Part shown: piece by piece, positions 35,585 to 45,078 of the stretch
Layout of the letters: each line of letters opens with the position of its first letter
How positions within the stretch are numbered: the first letter of the stretch is position 1
Origin: Spongilla lacustris
Taxonomy: Eukaryota > Porifera > Demospongiae > Spongillida > Spongillidae
Length of the DNA stretch: 64,000 bases
Direction of reading: 5' to 3'
NCBI GenBank assembly: GCA_949361645.1
Contig: OX442415.1
Coordinates: 9,517,254-9,581,253 of the forward strand
Made by a program: the position numbers and the translations under genes
Notes under the pieces: model-generated
Databases searched by the model: none
Seen by the model: only the letters and a program-made list of their open reading frames with translations
What the model was told of the DNA's origin: nothing

Positions 35585-35971
35585 TCATGAAGGACTACCA
35601 CACATTATGGAGGCCCCATCCCCTCCCCTACCCTTGGCCGCCCCAGCAGCAGCTGCTGCCAGCCTCATCATGGCCGCCACCTTCTCTGCACTGGCCACCA
35701 CAGGTAGGAACGGGGAGGAGGACCAAGTGTGCTCCCATCCCTCAGCCACACCATCCTGCCTGTGGTCTGCAGGAGGGGGCGCATCTGCAGGAGGGGGCGT
35801 GTCCGCAGGAGGGGGTGGGTCTGCAGGAGCTAGTGGATTTTGTCCTTGTAGAGAGGGTACCACGGCCCTTCTCTTCCTCCTCTCCTCCCTCCTCTGCTGC
35901 CTCTGGGAGTTACGAAGGCTTAGCACAGACTGGAGCTCCTTCACCATGTCCCTGGGAACATCACCGCACAC
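35585..35971 (-). CDS. Vezatin-like last exon
   Basis: After a TTCTTTAG acceptor the frame reads VCGDVPRDMVKELQSVLSL, a charged run (RQQRREERRKRR), a Pro-rich tandem (ADPPPPADTPPPAD) and an Ala-rich tail (EKVAAMMRLAAAAAGAAKG) to a TGA at 35,585. The VKELQSVL motif followed by a basic stretch and the Ala-rich end match the C-terminal region of vezatin. The Pro-rich part contains three direct repeats on a GGGGGCG(T/C)-type DNA unit. Confidence 0.65.
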   Translation of the reverse strand: MCGDVPRDMVKELQSVLSLRNSQRQQRREERRKRRAVVPSLQGQNPLAPADPPPPADTPPPADAPPPADHRQDGVAEGWEHTWSSSPFLPVVASAEKVAAMMRLAAAAAGAAKGRGGDGASIMCGSPS

Positions 35972-38900
35972 CTAAAGAAGCATGTTGGGACATGTTTGTG
36001 CTATTCAACATGACCACTCCCTCTTCACCTGGGATGTGACCCCTCCCTCCTCCTCCTCCTCCTCCCCCTTGCCTCCTCACCACCAGGTGGTATGTAGGCT
36101 TCAAATACCTACATGTAATTGGGTGGGAGGGGTTTGGTTACCATGGTAACCATGGCTGCTGCAGTTACTATTTCATCATCAGAGGTATCCTCTTTGTTAC
36201 AAGTGTCTCCAGTCTCCTCCCCAGTCTGTTCCTCTGGGACCAGTGGTGCCTCAGTGGGTACTACCTGCTCAGGTGGGTCTGGGGACTGGGGGGCACCAAG
36301 CTTGTCAAGACATGAGCAGACATGTTCCAGGGCACCATCCAACCCTTCCTTCACCAGGAGCACCTGTTCTGTACAGAATTGGGTCTATATCGTACTGCAG
36401 CCATTAGTGATATTGGATTTTTAATCATGTACATGTGCACATGCACGACATGATTGTAGTTCAACAGTAGTGCCCACCCATCCATCAAACCACGCCCCCT
36501 TTAGCCCCACCCCCTTACCTCGTATGTCCTCCAGGTCAATATCTGCTTTCAAAGGAAACTGATTATAACACCTAATCAAAACAGGCGCCTAGCAACCAGA
36601 CTTTGGTGATTGATGCACAGCTCTTCAAGGTGCAATCCAAGTGTCCTGATCCTGGGGAGGAGGGTGGGGAAGGGAAGGGGAGGAGGAAAGGAGGGGAAGG
36701 GGACTATTAGTCATGCATTGATAACTGTGTTTTGTTTGCTTGTGTGTGAGGGGAGGGGAGGGGAGGAGGGGAGGGGAAGGGATGGGAGGAGAGAGGGAGG
36801 GGCCAAAGGGGGAACATTTACAGTCCGCTCAATGAACCAAGAAGGGGAACCTTTGTTATATGGCCAGGACCCCTCCCCTTCACCTCCTCAAGGCTACCTG
36901 TGCCTTCAGGTCCAGACAACGTACGTCCTCAGCAACATCAAACAGCTGATGAGGGTCACCCTTGGTGGGGTGTTGGGGGACTTTGTGCCCCCTTGGAGGG
37001 TCACCTTGGGAGGGGAGGGAGGAGGAGGAGATGGATGAATTTTGATAATCATGACCCCCCCCCCGCCCTCACAGGTCCATACCGAAGTATTGGTTCTTAT
37101 GGAACTCATTGCTCCAGCTTAGTTCTGTGTGCATGGAATCAAGGCAGTTACAGAGTGCAGTAAGCTGGGGTCCAAGGTCAGACAGGTGCAAGAAACCACC
37201 TTCTAAAAGAGGGAGGGGGAGGAGGAGTGAGGGATGGAAGCTGTTACATAATTGTGCTAACAAATAGGTAAAATCTCATACCTGGTGAAGCATTGTACAG
37301 GTGGGAGAGGCATAGAGCCACATGACACAGGTACTCTTGAGTTCTGCACAGCCAAAAGCCGACAGCCATCCTTGGAGAGTGGAATGGGGAGGAGGCACAG
37401 GTGATGGGAGGAGGTATCATCCCACTTTGATTTACCTGTGTAAAGGTATTACAGACCACACCCCCTACTTTGATAGACTCTAGGGATAGGTGGGGAGGCT
37501 TGCTGCCCAGCTCATCCTCTTTCCCCTCCTCCCCATCCTGCTGAGTCATGTGACCATGAAGTTGGTCCAAGGGTGTCATGGCCAGACCACCCCCTCCGCC
37601 CACCTCTTCAGCCAAAGGATGGCTTCACGCCCATCAAGGTTGAAACGTGTTACATTTTGGGATGTGCAGTATGAGACCAGTGTTAGTGAGGGTGTGATAA
37701 GTGATGTTTGGAGTGATGTGATGTTAGGGATGTTAGGAGTATGTGATAACTGGTATGTTATGGAGGGTGTTGCTATGGATACTGATGATGTAGGCACTTG
37801 GCCGCCTTGCGTAGTACTCTTAGCCCCCTGAAGCAGGCCGTGAAGACACGCCTCCTCAGGGGCACACACTGGTACCCTCCCACTTGCCCCTCCACTGGAA
37901 CCATCCTTGAGGGCCTGGGGAGGAGCACAAGAAAAAACTGAGGTCTGGGGACCCCTCCCCATACCTGGTGTAGCCACAAGCTATGACCTCCACTTCCTGT
38001 ATGGTACGTATCGTTGATGTCAGCAGAGACAGCACTGATTCAAATTTCTGAAGGAAGGCAGAAACCAGACCTGCACTTGTATGGAGTCTTCTCTGTGAGT
38101 GCTGAGGGGAACATTAGGTGGAGTGAGGAGGGATGGTGGGTGGAGTGAGGAGGGATGGTGGGTGGAGTGAGGAGGGATGGTGGGTGGAGTGAGGAGGGAT
38201 GGTGGGTGGAGTGAGGAGGGATGGTGGGTGGAGTGAGGAGGGATGGTGGGTGGAGTGAGGAGGGATGGTGGGTGGAGTGAGGGGGGATGGTGGGTGGAGT
38301 GAGGAGGGATGGTGGGTGGAGTGAGGAGGGATGGTGGGTGGAGTGAGGAGGGATGGTGGGTGGAGTGAGAAGGGATGGTGGGTGGAGTGAGGAGGGATGG
38401 TGGGTGGAGTGAGGAGGGATGGTGGGTGGAGTGAGGAGGGATGGTGGGTGGAGTGAGGAGGGATGGTGGGTGGAGTGAGGAGGGATGGTGGGTGGAGTGA
38501 GGAGGGATGGTGGGTGGAGTGAGGAGGGATGGTGGGTGGAGTGAGGAGGGATGGTGGGTGGAGTGAGGAGGGATGGTGGGTGGAGTGAGGAGGAGATGGC
38601 ACAGCCATATATGGACACAAAAGATATTAAAGTAAGCCACAACACAATGGAGGGTGTAAGGGAAGTATGAGAACAGATGTAACAGGTGCATACATGCAGG
38701 TTACCATCTTGAGGGCAATGAAGGTGATGGTTGTCATGGCAACAACACCAGCCATAAACCACAGCCCACTGACAGCAAGAGTGACTGCAACCATAGCAAC
38801 CATATAGTGGGGGGGAGGGGCTGGAGGCGTGGCATCAGGGCACCACCACCATTGGAGGCTCCCAAAAGTGACTGTGGGGATTGATGTCACATTACCACCC

Positions 38901-41021
38901 CTATCTACACACATCACCACCCCCACACACAGAGGTATGCATGCACCTGTACATGTACAGGCCTACACACATCACCACATAGGCATATCCACACATATGT
39001 AACACATCCCACACACATATTCACACAGCAAGCAACAATTTGTGGTATGAATTACTTGCTGACAAGGTTTTCAGTGCACCTGACCACCTTACTCCCAGTA
39101 CTAAGTCAAGCCGGCTAGCTGCACTATCAAAAGACTAGTAAGTATGCACATACCTCATCTTGAGAGAGGTCATGTTGCACATGTACACACCTGCACATGT
39201 ACACACCTGCACATGTACACACCTGCACATGTACACACCTGCACATGTACACACCTGCACATGTACACACCTGCACATGTACACACCTATACATGTACAC
39301 ACCTGCACATGTACACACCTGCACATGTACACACCTGCACATGTACACACCTGCACATGTACACACCTGCACATGTACACACCTGCACATGTACACACCT
39401 GCACATGTACACACCTGCACATGTACACACCTGCACATGTACACACCTGCACATGTACACACATATCACATGTAGTATGCACATACCTCATCTTGTGAAG
39501 GCTGGTCGCCACAGAAAGTGGGTAGGGGAAAGGTGAGCAGTTGGAAGTCTTCTTCTGTCAGCAGTGGGCTTCTAATGATATTCCTAATGATGCCCACCCT
39601 TAGTGCCTTCTACAGACATACATGTAGGAGGGATTATGCCCACACCTCGCCCCAGGGAGATGGGAGGGAAGTTCAGAGGGAGATAAATGAGGGAGGAGGA
39701 GAGGGAGAGGGAGAGGGGAAGGTGAGGGATAGGGAGAGGGGAACATGGGTGCTTGCCTCTTGTGCTATGGAGTGGGACACAATGCCACGCCCACTAAGAT
39801 GGCGGGTGAGTTCCTTACAAAGCAAGGCAAGTCTGCTTTTGGTAGTGTTGGGAATGGGGACCAGGGGGTCCAGCAGAGAGGGGTCCAACTGGTCCAGCTG
39901 GTGCTCCTCTGGAACAATCAGCCGAGCATCACCTGAGCAATGGAAGGTGGTGGGCAGAACATTTCACTTGATAATATTTATTTGCACCATGTCATGTAGA
40001 GAAGAGGTGACATTGGGTGTGTGTGTGTGCATGTGTGGATGGATGTCTGCACATGTGTGCATGCACAGGCTGCTCATCAGAGGCCATCTTGGTGAGTCAC
40101 AATGTATGTGGCAAAGATGAGAGGCATAGGAAATGACCTACTGTATGTATCTAGTAGTGTCAAAACCAAATACGTGTAAGCAATAATACATTTGAGACTA
40201 GGAATGTGTGTACATATGCAAGGGCTTCATGTGATGTGTATGCTGGTATGTAATGCTTGATGCTGCTGGTGTAAATTATCTGAGTGCTCCATCTTGTGAT
40301 GAAGAGAGTTCGCTTCTACATCTTTAATCTTTAAAAACAATCGTTTCCTCGTAGATGGGCTATTTTCGTACACCCCTATGAATGACAATAATGCTCCACA
40401 GGAGAAGATATGTGGACAAGCATTTATTATGACTCCACCCCCTCCCCCTGGGGACAGACTTGTAAATGCCCCTCCCCCCCTTTCCAAACAACTTCTGTTA
40501 TACCTTCTAACCCCCTGAGGACAGGCATTTAAAATCACCACACACCCCCCCACACACACACACACACACACACATACACACACATACATTTATTATCAGC
40601 TACATGTAAGACCTTATGCACAAAACGATGAATTCATTAGTATTTACGATATTCCTCCAATACTATAGTCGGCTATGCATTCAATACACAAGTACTGGAG
40701 GAATACCGTAAAAAATAATCCAATTCAAGGCAAGCAATGACATTTTGGTATCAATGATGTCATTAGGAATAGGGCCTGCTCGCATTACAAAACACTTCTC
40801 GCTTCTCGAATTTATGCATGTATGCACGTATGTACTAAACGAGCTACAACGTGCACTGTGTACTAAACCGTGCACGCACGTTTACTAACGTAACACGCAC
40901 ATGCCTACCTCCTACTGCTTGTGCCGCGGGCGAGTTCTGAACAAAAAAAATCGGTAAGAAGCACTCCTAACACCAGACCTGCCTTATAGTACACCACAAT
41001 CCCTTCGTCCTCGGCCTCCAT
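35585..41021 (-). CDS. Vezatin-like adherens-junction membrane protein, multi-exon
   Basis: In other animals vezatin is a transmembrane protein of cadherin-catenin junctions that binds myosin VIIA. Exons read here, 5' to 3': 41021-40983 (ATG; EDEGIVVYYK), 40936-40909 (NSPAAQAVG), 39932-~39750, 39609-39487, 39134-39080, 38904-38705 (membrane segments), 38101-37965 (IRTIQEVEVIACGYT), 37914-37783, a ~37.27-37.7 kb coding stretch, 37202-37073, 36991-36898, ~36.5-36.65 kb, 36368-36142 and 35971-35585 (stop). Order and motifs follow vezatin: an acidic N-terminus with an NSP motif, an EEHQLDQLDPSLL segment, a hydrophobic hairpin, the IQEVEVI motif, helical repeats (VPQHPTK...VRCLDLKAQ), a VKELQSVLS segment and an Ala-rich end. 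Most checked junctions agree in phase. Boundaries at 36.4-36.7, 37.6-37.75 and the 3' end of exon 3 are unresolved. Confidence 0.7.
36142..36368 (-). CDS. Vezatin-like penultimate exon
   Basis: TGTACAG|AACAGGTGC… to CCATG|GTAACC, phase 1 in and 0 out. It encodes QVLLVKEGLDGALEHVCSCL, then an acidic stretch rich in E, D and P. A tiny exon (IDLEDIR) 5' of it at ~36,495-36,530 joins in phase. Confidence 0.6.
36898..37202 (-). CDS. Vezatin-like helical exons (two)
   Basis: Exon 37202-37073 encodes GGFLHLSDLGPQLTALCNCL then DSMHTELSWSNEFHKNQ; exon 36991-36898 encodes GHKVPQHPTKGDPHQLFDVA then EDVRCLDLKAQ. The first ends phase 2 and the second starts with one base, so they join in frame. Both are amphipathic, and the VPQ-x-x-TK…L-L-LK pattern is typical of vezatin. 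Confidence 0.65.
37274..37720 (-). CDS. Vezatin-like central coding stretch
   Basis: An open frame carries TPLDQLHGHMTQQDGEEGKE, IKVGGVVCNTFTQ and CRTQEYLCHVALCLSHLYNA to a donor at ~37,282 (CACCAG|GTATGAG, phase 1, joining GGFLHL). Upstream a second frame has NVTRFNLDGREAILWLKR. How the two frames are connected (splice or indel near 37,600) is not clear. Confidence 0.5.
37783..38101 (-). CDS. Vezatin-like exons after the membrane hairpin (two)
   Basis: Exon 38101-37965 (CCCCTCAG|CAC…ACCAG|GTATGG) encodes HSQRRLHTSAGLVSAFLQKF, ESVLSLL and IRTIQEVEVIACGYT. Exon 37914-37783 (CCCCAG|G…CATCA|GTATCC) encodes GYQCVPLRRRVFTACFRGLR VLRKAAKCLHHQ. Phases agree (0 to 2, 2 to 2). The IQEVEVI-(S/A)-x-G-(F/Y)-T motif is the most diagnostic vezatin segment seen. 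Confidence 0.7.
38113..38592. repeat. 22-bp minisatellite in a vezatin intron
   Basis: About 21 near-perfect copies of GGGTGGAGTGAGGAGGGATG GT. Because 22 is not a multiple of 3, three overlapping minus-strand frames all read the same SLLTPPTIPPHSTHHP-type peptide. It lies between the membrane exon and the exon at 38,101. Confidence 0.95.
38705..38904 (-). CDS. Vezatin-like transmembrane exon
   Basis: The 200-nt exon (GTGTAG|AT…AAGATG|GTAACC), phase 1 to 0, encodes an N-glycosylation-type NVTS, a WWWC cluster and then hydrophobic residues MVAMVAVTLAVSGLWFMAGV VAMTTITFIALKM. This is long enough for one or two membrane passes, as in the vezatin hairpin. Confidence 0.7.
39080..39134 (-). CDS. 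Vezatin-like 55-nt exon
   Basis: CTTACTAG|TCTTTTGAT… to TCAG|GTGCAC, phase 0 to 1, encoding SFDSAASRLDLVLGVRWS. It joins in frame with both neighbours. Confidence 0.6.
39178..39462. repeat. 16-bp satellite (CATGTACACACCTGCA)n
   Basis: About 17 nearly perfect 16-bp copies, flanked on both sides by ATGCACATACCTCATCTTG. The right flank is the 3' end and donor of the vezatin exon at 39,487-39,609; the left flank is a displaced copy of the same exon end. Confidence 0.95.
39487..39609 (-). CDS. Vezatin-like 123-nt exon
   Basis: CTGTAG|AAGGCACTAAGG… to GATGAG|GTATGTGC, 41 phase-0 codons: KALRVGIIRNIIRSPLLTEE, DFQLLTFPLPTFCGDQPSQD, E. The acidic LLTEEDFQLL pattern fits the segment before the membrane hairpin. 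Confidence 0.6.
39750..39932 (-). CDS. Vezatin-like exon 3 (3' end unresolved)
   Basis: TTGCTCAG|GTGATGCT…, phase 1, encodes DARLIVPEEHQLDQLDPSLL, DPLVPIPNTTKSRLALLCKE and possibly onwards. A strong GTAAGG inside the frame would end the exon early but then gives a stop with the next exon, so the donor is uncertain. Confidence 0.55.
39935..40600. repeat. Segment X of the vezatin-collagen duplication, copy 1
   Basis: The sequence from AATGGAAGGTGGTGGGCAGA through CTCATCAGAGGCCATCTTGG to a CA tract is repeated at 41,920-42,560. It is intron 2 of the vezatin-like gene. Confidence 0.75.
40909..41021 (-). CDS. Vezatin-like exons 1 and 2, with an apparent GC-AG intron
   Basis: Exon 1 (41021-40983) reads MEAEDEGIVVYYK and exon 2 (40936-40909) reads NSPAAQAVG plus one base. 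Joined at AAG|GCAGGT…TTCAG|AAC the frame is EGIVVYYKNSPAAQAV, matching the vezatin N-terminal VVxxxNSP pattern. The alternative GT donor four bases on gives the wrong phase. The duplicated fragment at 46,172-46,291 keeps the same bases at both splice sites. Confidence 0.55.
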
Positions 41022-41180
41022 CCACCATTAAAACTACAAACATAATAGATATTAATTTCATATCTATGACTTTCCCCGGGCACGTGATGAGACACGACTA
41101 AATTGCTTTCATCTTTTAATATATCATGGTTTCAATATGTACATGTTACCAATGTCCAAAGAAAAAAAAAACATTTCTTT

Positions 41181-41650
41181 TTAAATAAAGCACACTGCGC
41201 AGGCGACTGCAGGCTCGGGCTTGTAAGCATCTTTGTAAGCAGACATTTCGGCGACCGCGGCAAGCTCGTACGACTTGCTTTGCAGGATCTTGGCTGCCTC
41301 GGCGTTGTCAACGCAGATGTTGTCGCTGGGGAACTTGGGGTTGGATGCCAGGATACCCGTGTACTCCGTGGTCCATTCGGGCGGGCAGACTGAGGTGTTG
41401 GGGATGGTAATGAGGGTGTTGTGCCTTGAGGCGCAGGCCGTGCACGGGACGCCATCCTTGCCGTAGACGTTCACCAACTTAGTCCCCAATTCGGGCTTCT
41501 CCACTTTCGTGTTGGAAGGCGTTGGGTTGTTGGCGAGACAAAGGAAACCCTCCTCTCTGTCTGATATGGTACTTTGGGCAATCACTATCTGGCCGAGGTA
41601 CAGCAGCGTGCTCGGGCACGTGGCGCTTCCCCATCGGAAGTAGAAGACGA
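41181..41650 (-). CDS. Short-chain collagen C-terminal domain exon, copy 1
   Basis: Sponge short-chain (spongin-type) collagens end in a Cys-rich non-collagenous domain, seen here as FYFRWGSATCP, GFLCLANNP, KDGVPCTACASRH, VCPPEWTTEYTG, NICVD and VACAVCFI, then TAA at 41,181. The exon begins in phase 1 after GCGTTCAG and is open over its entire 470 nt. The gene is secreted matrix in type. The collagenous exon before it (41,707-41,866) ends in phase 2, not 1, so the two do not join in frame as written. Confidence 0.75.
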
Positions 41651-41706
41651 CTGAACGCGCAAATGAAAAGGTTACGATCGTGTAACTAGGCAAACAAAAC
41701 CCTTAC

Positions 41707-41866
41707 CTCCTGACAGTGGTCCGGACTGGTCCCGGGGGTCCTACCAATCCTGGGGTACCCGGGCGACCTTTCTCTCCGGGGCCGCCGTTCATGCCGGGGG
41801 TACCACGTGGACCCTCAGATCCGGGACCTCCAGTGGGACCTTCGCGTCCAGGTGTGCCGGGCTGTC
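41707..41866 (-). CDS. Collagenous (Gly-X-Y) exon, copy 1, last before the C-domain
   Basis: Gly-X-Y repeats ([20 protein letters not shown]…GLVGPPGP) run to AGGAG|GTAAGG. A 10-bp insertion near 41,720 relative to copy 2 shifts the final codons (VRTTVRR in place of Gly-X-Y). No further collagen exons precede it: the sequence breaks off at 41,885 into a duplicated vezatin intron segment. This copy is therefore a 3' fragment. Confidence 0.65.
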
Positions 41867-41919
41867 CTGGAATTTTTAGCGCAAAGAAACGTAAATCAAC
41901 TACATGTATTAAAAAATTA

Positions 41920-42560
41920 AATGGAAGGTGGTGGGCAGAACATATCACTTGATAACTTTTATTTGCACCATGTCATGTAGAGAAGAGGTGACATTGGGTG
42001 TGTGTGTGTGCATGTGTGGATGGATGTGTGCATGTGTGGATGGATGTCTGCACATGTGTGCATGCACAGGCTGCTCATCAGAGGCCATCTTGGTGAGCCA
42101 CAATGTATGTGGCAAAGATGAGAGGCATAGGAAATGACCTACTGTATGTATCTAGTAGTGTCAAAACCAAATACTTGTAAGCAATAACACATTTGAGACT
42201 AGGAATGGGTGTACATATGCAAGGGCCTCATGTGATGTGTATGCTGGTATGTAATGCTTGATGCTGCTGGTGTAAATTATCTGAGTGCTCAATCTTGTGA
42301 TGAAATGAACACTTCTGTAGAAGAGAGTTTGTATTATTTAAAAAAAACAATCGTTTCCTCGTAGATGGGCTATTTAATCGTACACCTCTATGGATGACAA
42401 AAATTGTAAACATACTCCCCAGGACAATATCTCTGGACAAGCATTTATTATGACTCCACCCCCTTCCCCTGGGGACAGACTTGTAAATGCCCCCCCAGAC
42501 AACTTCTGTTACATCTTCTAACCCCTCCAGGGAAGGTATTTAAAATCACCACCCCACCGA
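41920..42560. repeat. Segment X, copy 2
   Basis: Duplicate of the vezatin intron 2 sequence, joined directly to the collagen copy 1 fragment. With 45,815-46,340 and collagen copy 2 it forms the second half of a tandem duplication that was later split by the insertion at 43,463. Confidence 0.7.
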
Positions 42561-43106
42561 TATATTTCCTATAACACACACACACACACAAACACACACA
42601 CATACACACACAAACACATACACACACACAAACACACACATACACACACACATACACACACACATACACACACACACACATACACACACATACACACACA
42701 CAAACACACACACATACACACACAAACACATACACACACAAACACACACACACACATACACACACAAACACACACACAAACACACACATACACACACATA
42801 CACACATATGCACACACACAAACACACACACAAACACACACACGCACACAAACACACACACAAACACACATACACACACACATACACACATATACACACA
42901 CACACAAACACACACACACACAAACACACACACAAACACACACACACAAACACACACACTCATTTATTGTCAAAATGCGATATATCGCGGCAACACTGGC
43001 CCCCCCCCCCCCCCCCCCCCCCCCTTCCCCCCAGACAACTTCTGTTACATCTTCTAACCCCTCCGGGGAAGGTATTTAAAATCACCACCCCACCGATATA
43101 TTTCCT

Positions 43107-43150
<44 letters not shown>

Positions 43151-43359
43151 TACAAACACAAACACATACACACACACAAACACACATACACACACACATA
43201 CACACACATACACACACACATACACACACATACACACACACATACACACACACATACACAAACAAACACATACACACACAAACACACACACATACACACA
43301 CAAACACACACACACATTAACACACACATACACACACATACACACATATACACACACAA

Positions 43360-43390
<31 letters not shown>

Positions 43391-43490
43391 CACACATATA
43401 CACACACATATACACACACACACAAACACACACACACAAACACACACACCCATTTATTGTCAAAATGCGATATATCGCGGCAACACTGGC
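42500..43490. repeat. CA-rich microsatellites in a ~525-bp tandem duplication
   Basis: 42,505-42,990 and 43,030-43,490 share CAACTTCTGTTACATCTTCT, a ~350-bp ACACACA(A/T)A tract and ATTGTCAAAATGCGATATAT. A ~26-base poly-C run (42,999-43,024) separates them. The G/T-strand open frames (up to 171 codons of CVCVCV) are not genes. Confidence 0.85.
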
Positions 43491-44400
43491 TAATAACGAT
43501 CAATTTTTAGTCATATCGCAAAATAAACGTGTACGATCTTAAACAAAGATATACAGAAATTAGAAACATAAATTTAGAAGCAAGCAGAGAATAAGCATAC
43601 ATGTACATGTAGGTATATCTCGAATTAATGCAGCTTTGAATTTCGCCTTAGAGTGATAGTAATTTGGCCAGCCTTTCAATTGGGATGCGCTACCTTATCT
43701 TAATTCTGAAGGATATATTCTTAGCAGTGGATAATGCCCTTTCGGCAGGTCTTGTCGAAGCAAGATTGAATGCACAAGTACTTGCTTGCTAGCTTAGTTA
43801 TGGTATGCAAGTAGGACATGATTCCTCAACCACAACAATGGATCATATCTTTTCTGAATTTGATTTCAGCTTCTTTTAAGGCATTGTTCCAATTCATCTT
43901 TTATGTGCTGCACTGCAAGTGTGAAGGCCACTTATTGTTACCCCTATGTGTTTGGTGTGATGGTTAAAATTGACGGTCACACGAAAGTTTGTCGCTGATG
44001 TAATTTCACTCCTTTTATGAGTCACATGGTGTGACTCATAAGGTACTGTTTGAGTGTTTAATGCAGGTGCCCACAGAGGTGTCTAACCACCTCAATAGAC
44101 TAAATCAACTGCCACTTACCACACTGCCTATCACATGCAATCAGGCCAGACAGACCTTCCCAGGGCGCCCCCTGGTGCATGCATATAAGCCCATCACACA
44201 CCACACACACATCCTCACAGTTCACCCAGCAGCTGGATTTATATCCTAGTAATCACCCTCCCACCACTCCCTGTGCTTTGTGTATCCCACTTGTAGTTGA
44301 CTGTTCTTCACACGTCTGCCCTCACATCATGAACTTGTACTCTGTATTGTTGTATGTTCTCTCATTATTGTACCACGTGTATGCCTTTGCTGCTCTTATT

Positions 44401-44426
44401 CAAAAAAAAAAAAAAAAAAAAAAAAA
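44401..44426 (+). other. Poly(A) tract, possible retroelement 3' end
   Basis: 26 A residues after CTGCTCTTATTC. The preceding ~370 bp has an open frame (LNQLPLTTLPITCNQARQTF…) without a domain I recognise. It could be the 3' end of a retrotransposed transcript. Confidence 0.3.
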
Positions 44427-45031
44427 GGTGGGCGGTCCCCTGGGGGGCCACTGCTCAACACATGGCTACCCTAACCCTGGGGCTAACACCCTGAGGTGGG
44501 GTCACACAGCTGAGGCAACAACCGATGCTGGCCTCTACGGTACAATGGCCTGCACCCCATTCGCCCCACAGTGGTTCAGGCAACCTAGGGCATGGCGGTC
44601 TGCGCCCTACCTAAGGCTACGCATACGGCTTGCACCTCCATTCACCCTACAATGGCTACATCTGCTAGCCTAGGGTATGGTGGTCTGCTCTTGCCTCCCT
44701 TAGCTGTCTCTAGCCACTTGGGCATGTGGTCTCACGGGGTGCTCTGCCTAACCCCCTTTTACGGCATGCAGTCAACAGGGTGCATGTGCAGGGGAGCTTC
44801 ATCTAGCTGCTAGCGCACTTGCTAAGTAAGGAATTAAATGGAGTGAAATCACCCATGTAAAATTTCTCCTGTTTCGTTTCGCTTTGCCGTTTATCTTTGT
44901 ATGCATTAAAAAGCTAGATGGCACAATAGTGACCTGCATACATGTGAGACCGTATGTTCATTAGTTAAATACCATATCTATATGGGTGCAGTGAAAATAC
45001 TTTAAATTAAATAACTCAGCTTGTAAAAGAG

Positions 45032-45078
45032 GCTTTGTGTAGCGCCATGCATGGATCATGCATGGCGCTACACAAAGC
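45032..45078. other. Perfect 22-bp inverted repeat with 3-nt loop
   Basis: Arms GCTTTGTGTAGCGCCATGCA-TG (45,032-45,053) and its exact complement (45,057-45,078) with loop GAT. A second, outer pair (TTATCTTTGTATGCA near 44,890 and TGCATACAAAGATAG near 45,087) is nested around it. Confidence 0.85.

Noticed and set aside
35512..36424. Plus-strand frames of 101-175 codons over the vezatin 3' exons
   Set aside because: Antisense shadows. The minus strand has splice sites, a phase-consistent frame and family motifs.
38020..38762. Three overlapping 168-240-codon frames of SLLTPPTIPPHSTHHP
   Set aside because: A 22-bp repeat is read in all three frames with the same peptide, which no real coding sequence needs. 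It lies between vezatin exons.
42448..43503. Cys/Val-rich frames (CVCVCV) up to 171 codons
   Set aside because: Pure CA/GT microsatellite translation.
44427..44820. tRNA- or SINE-like GC-rich segment after the poly-A
   Set aside because: No A/B box pair or cloverleaf could be made out. Internal repeats (GGCATGGCGGTCTGC and GGTATGGTGGTCTGC) alone are not enough.
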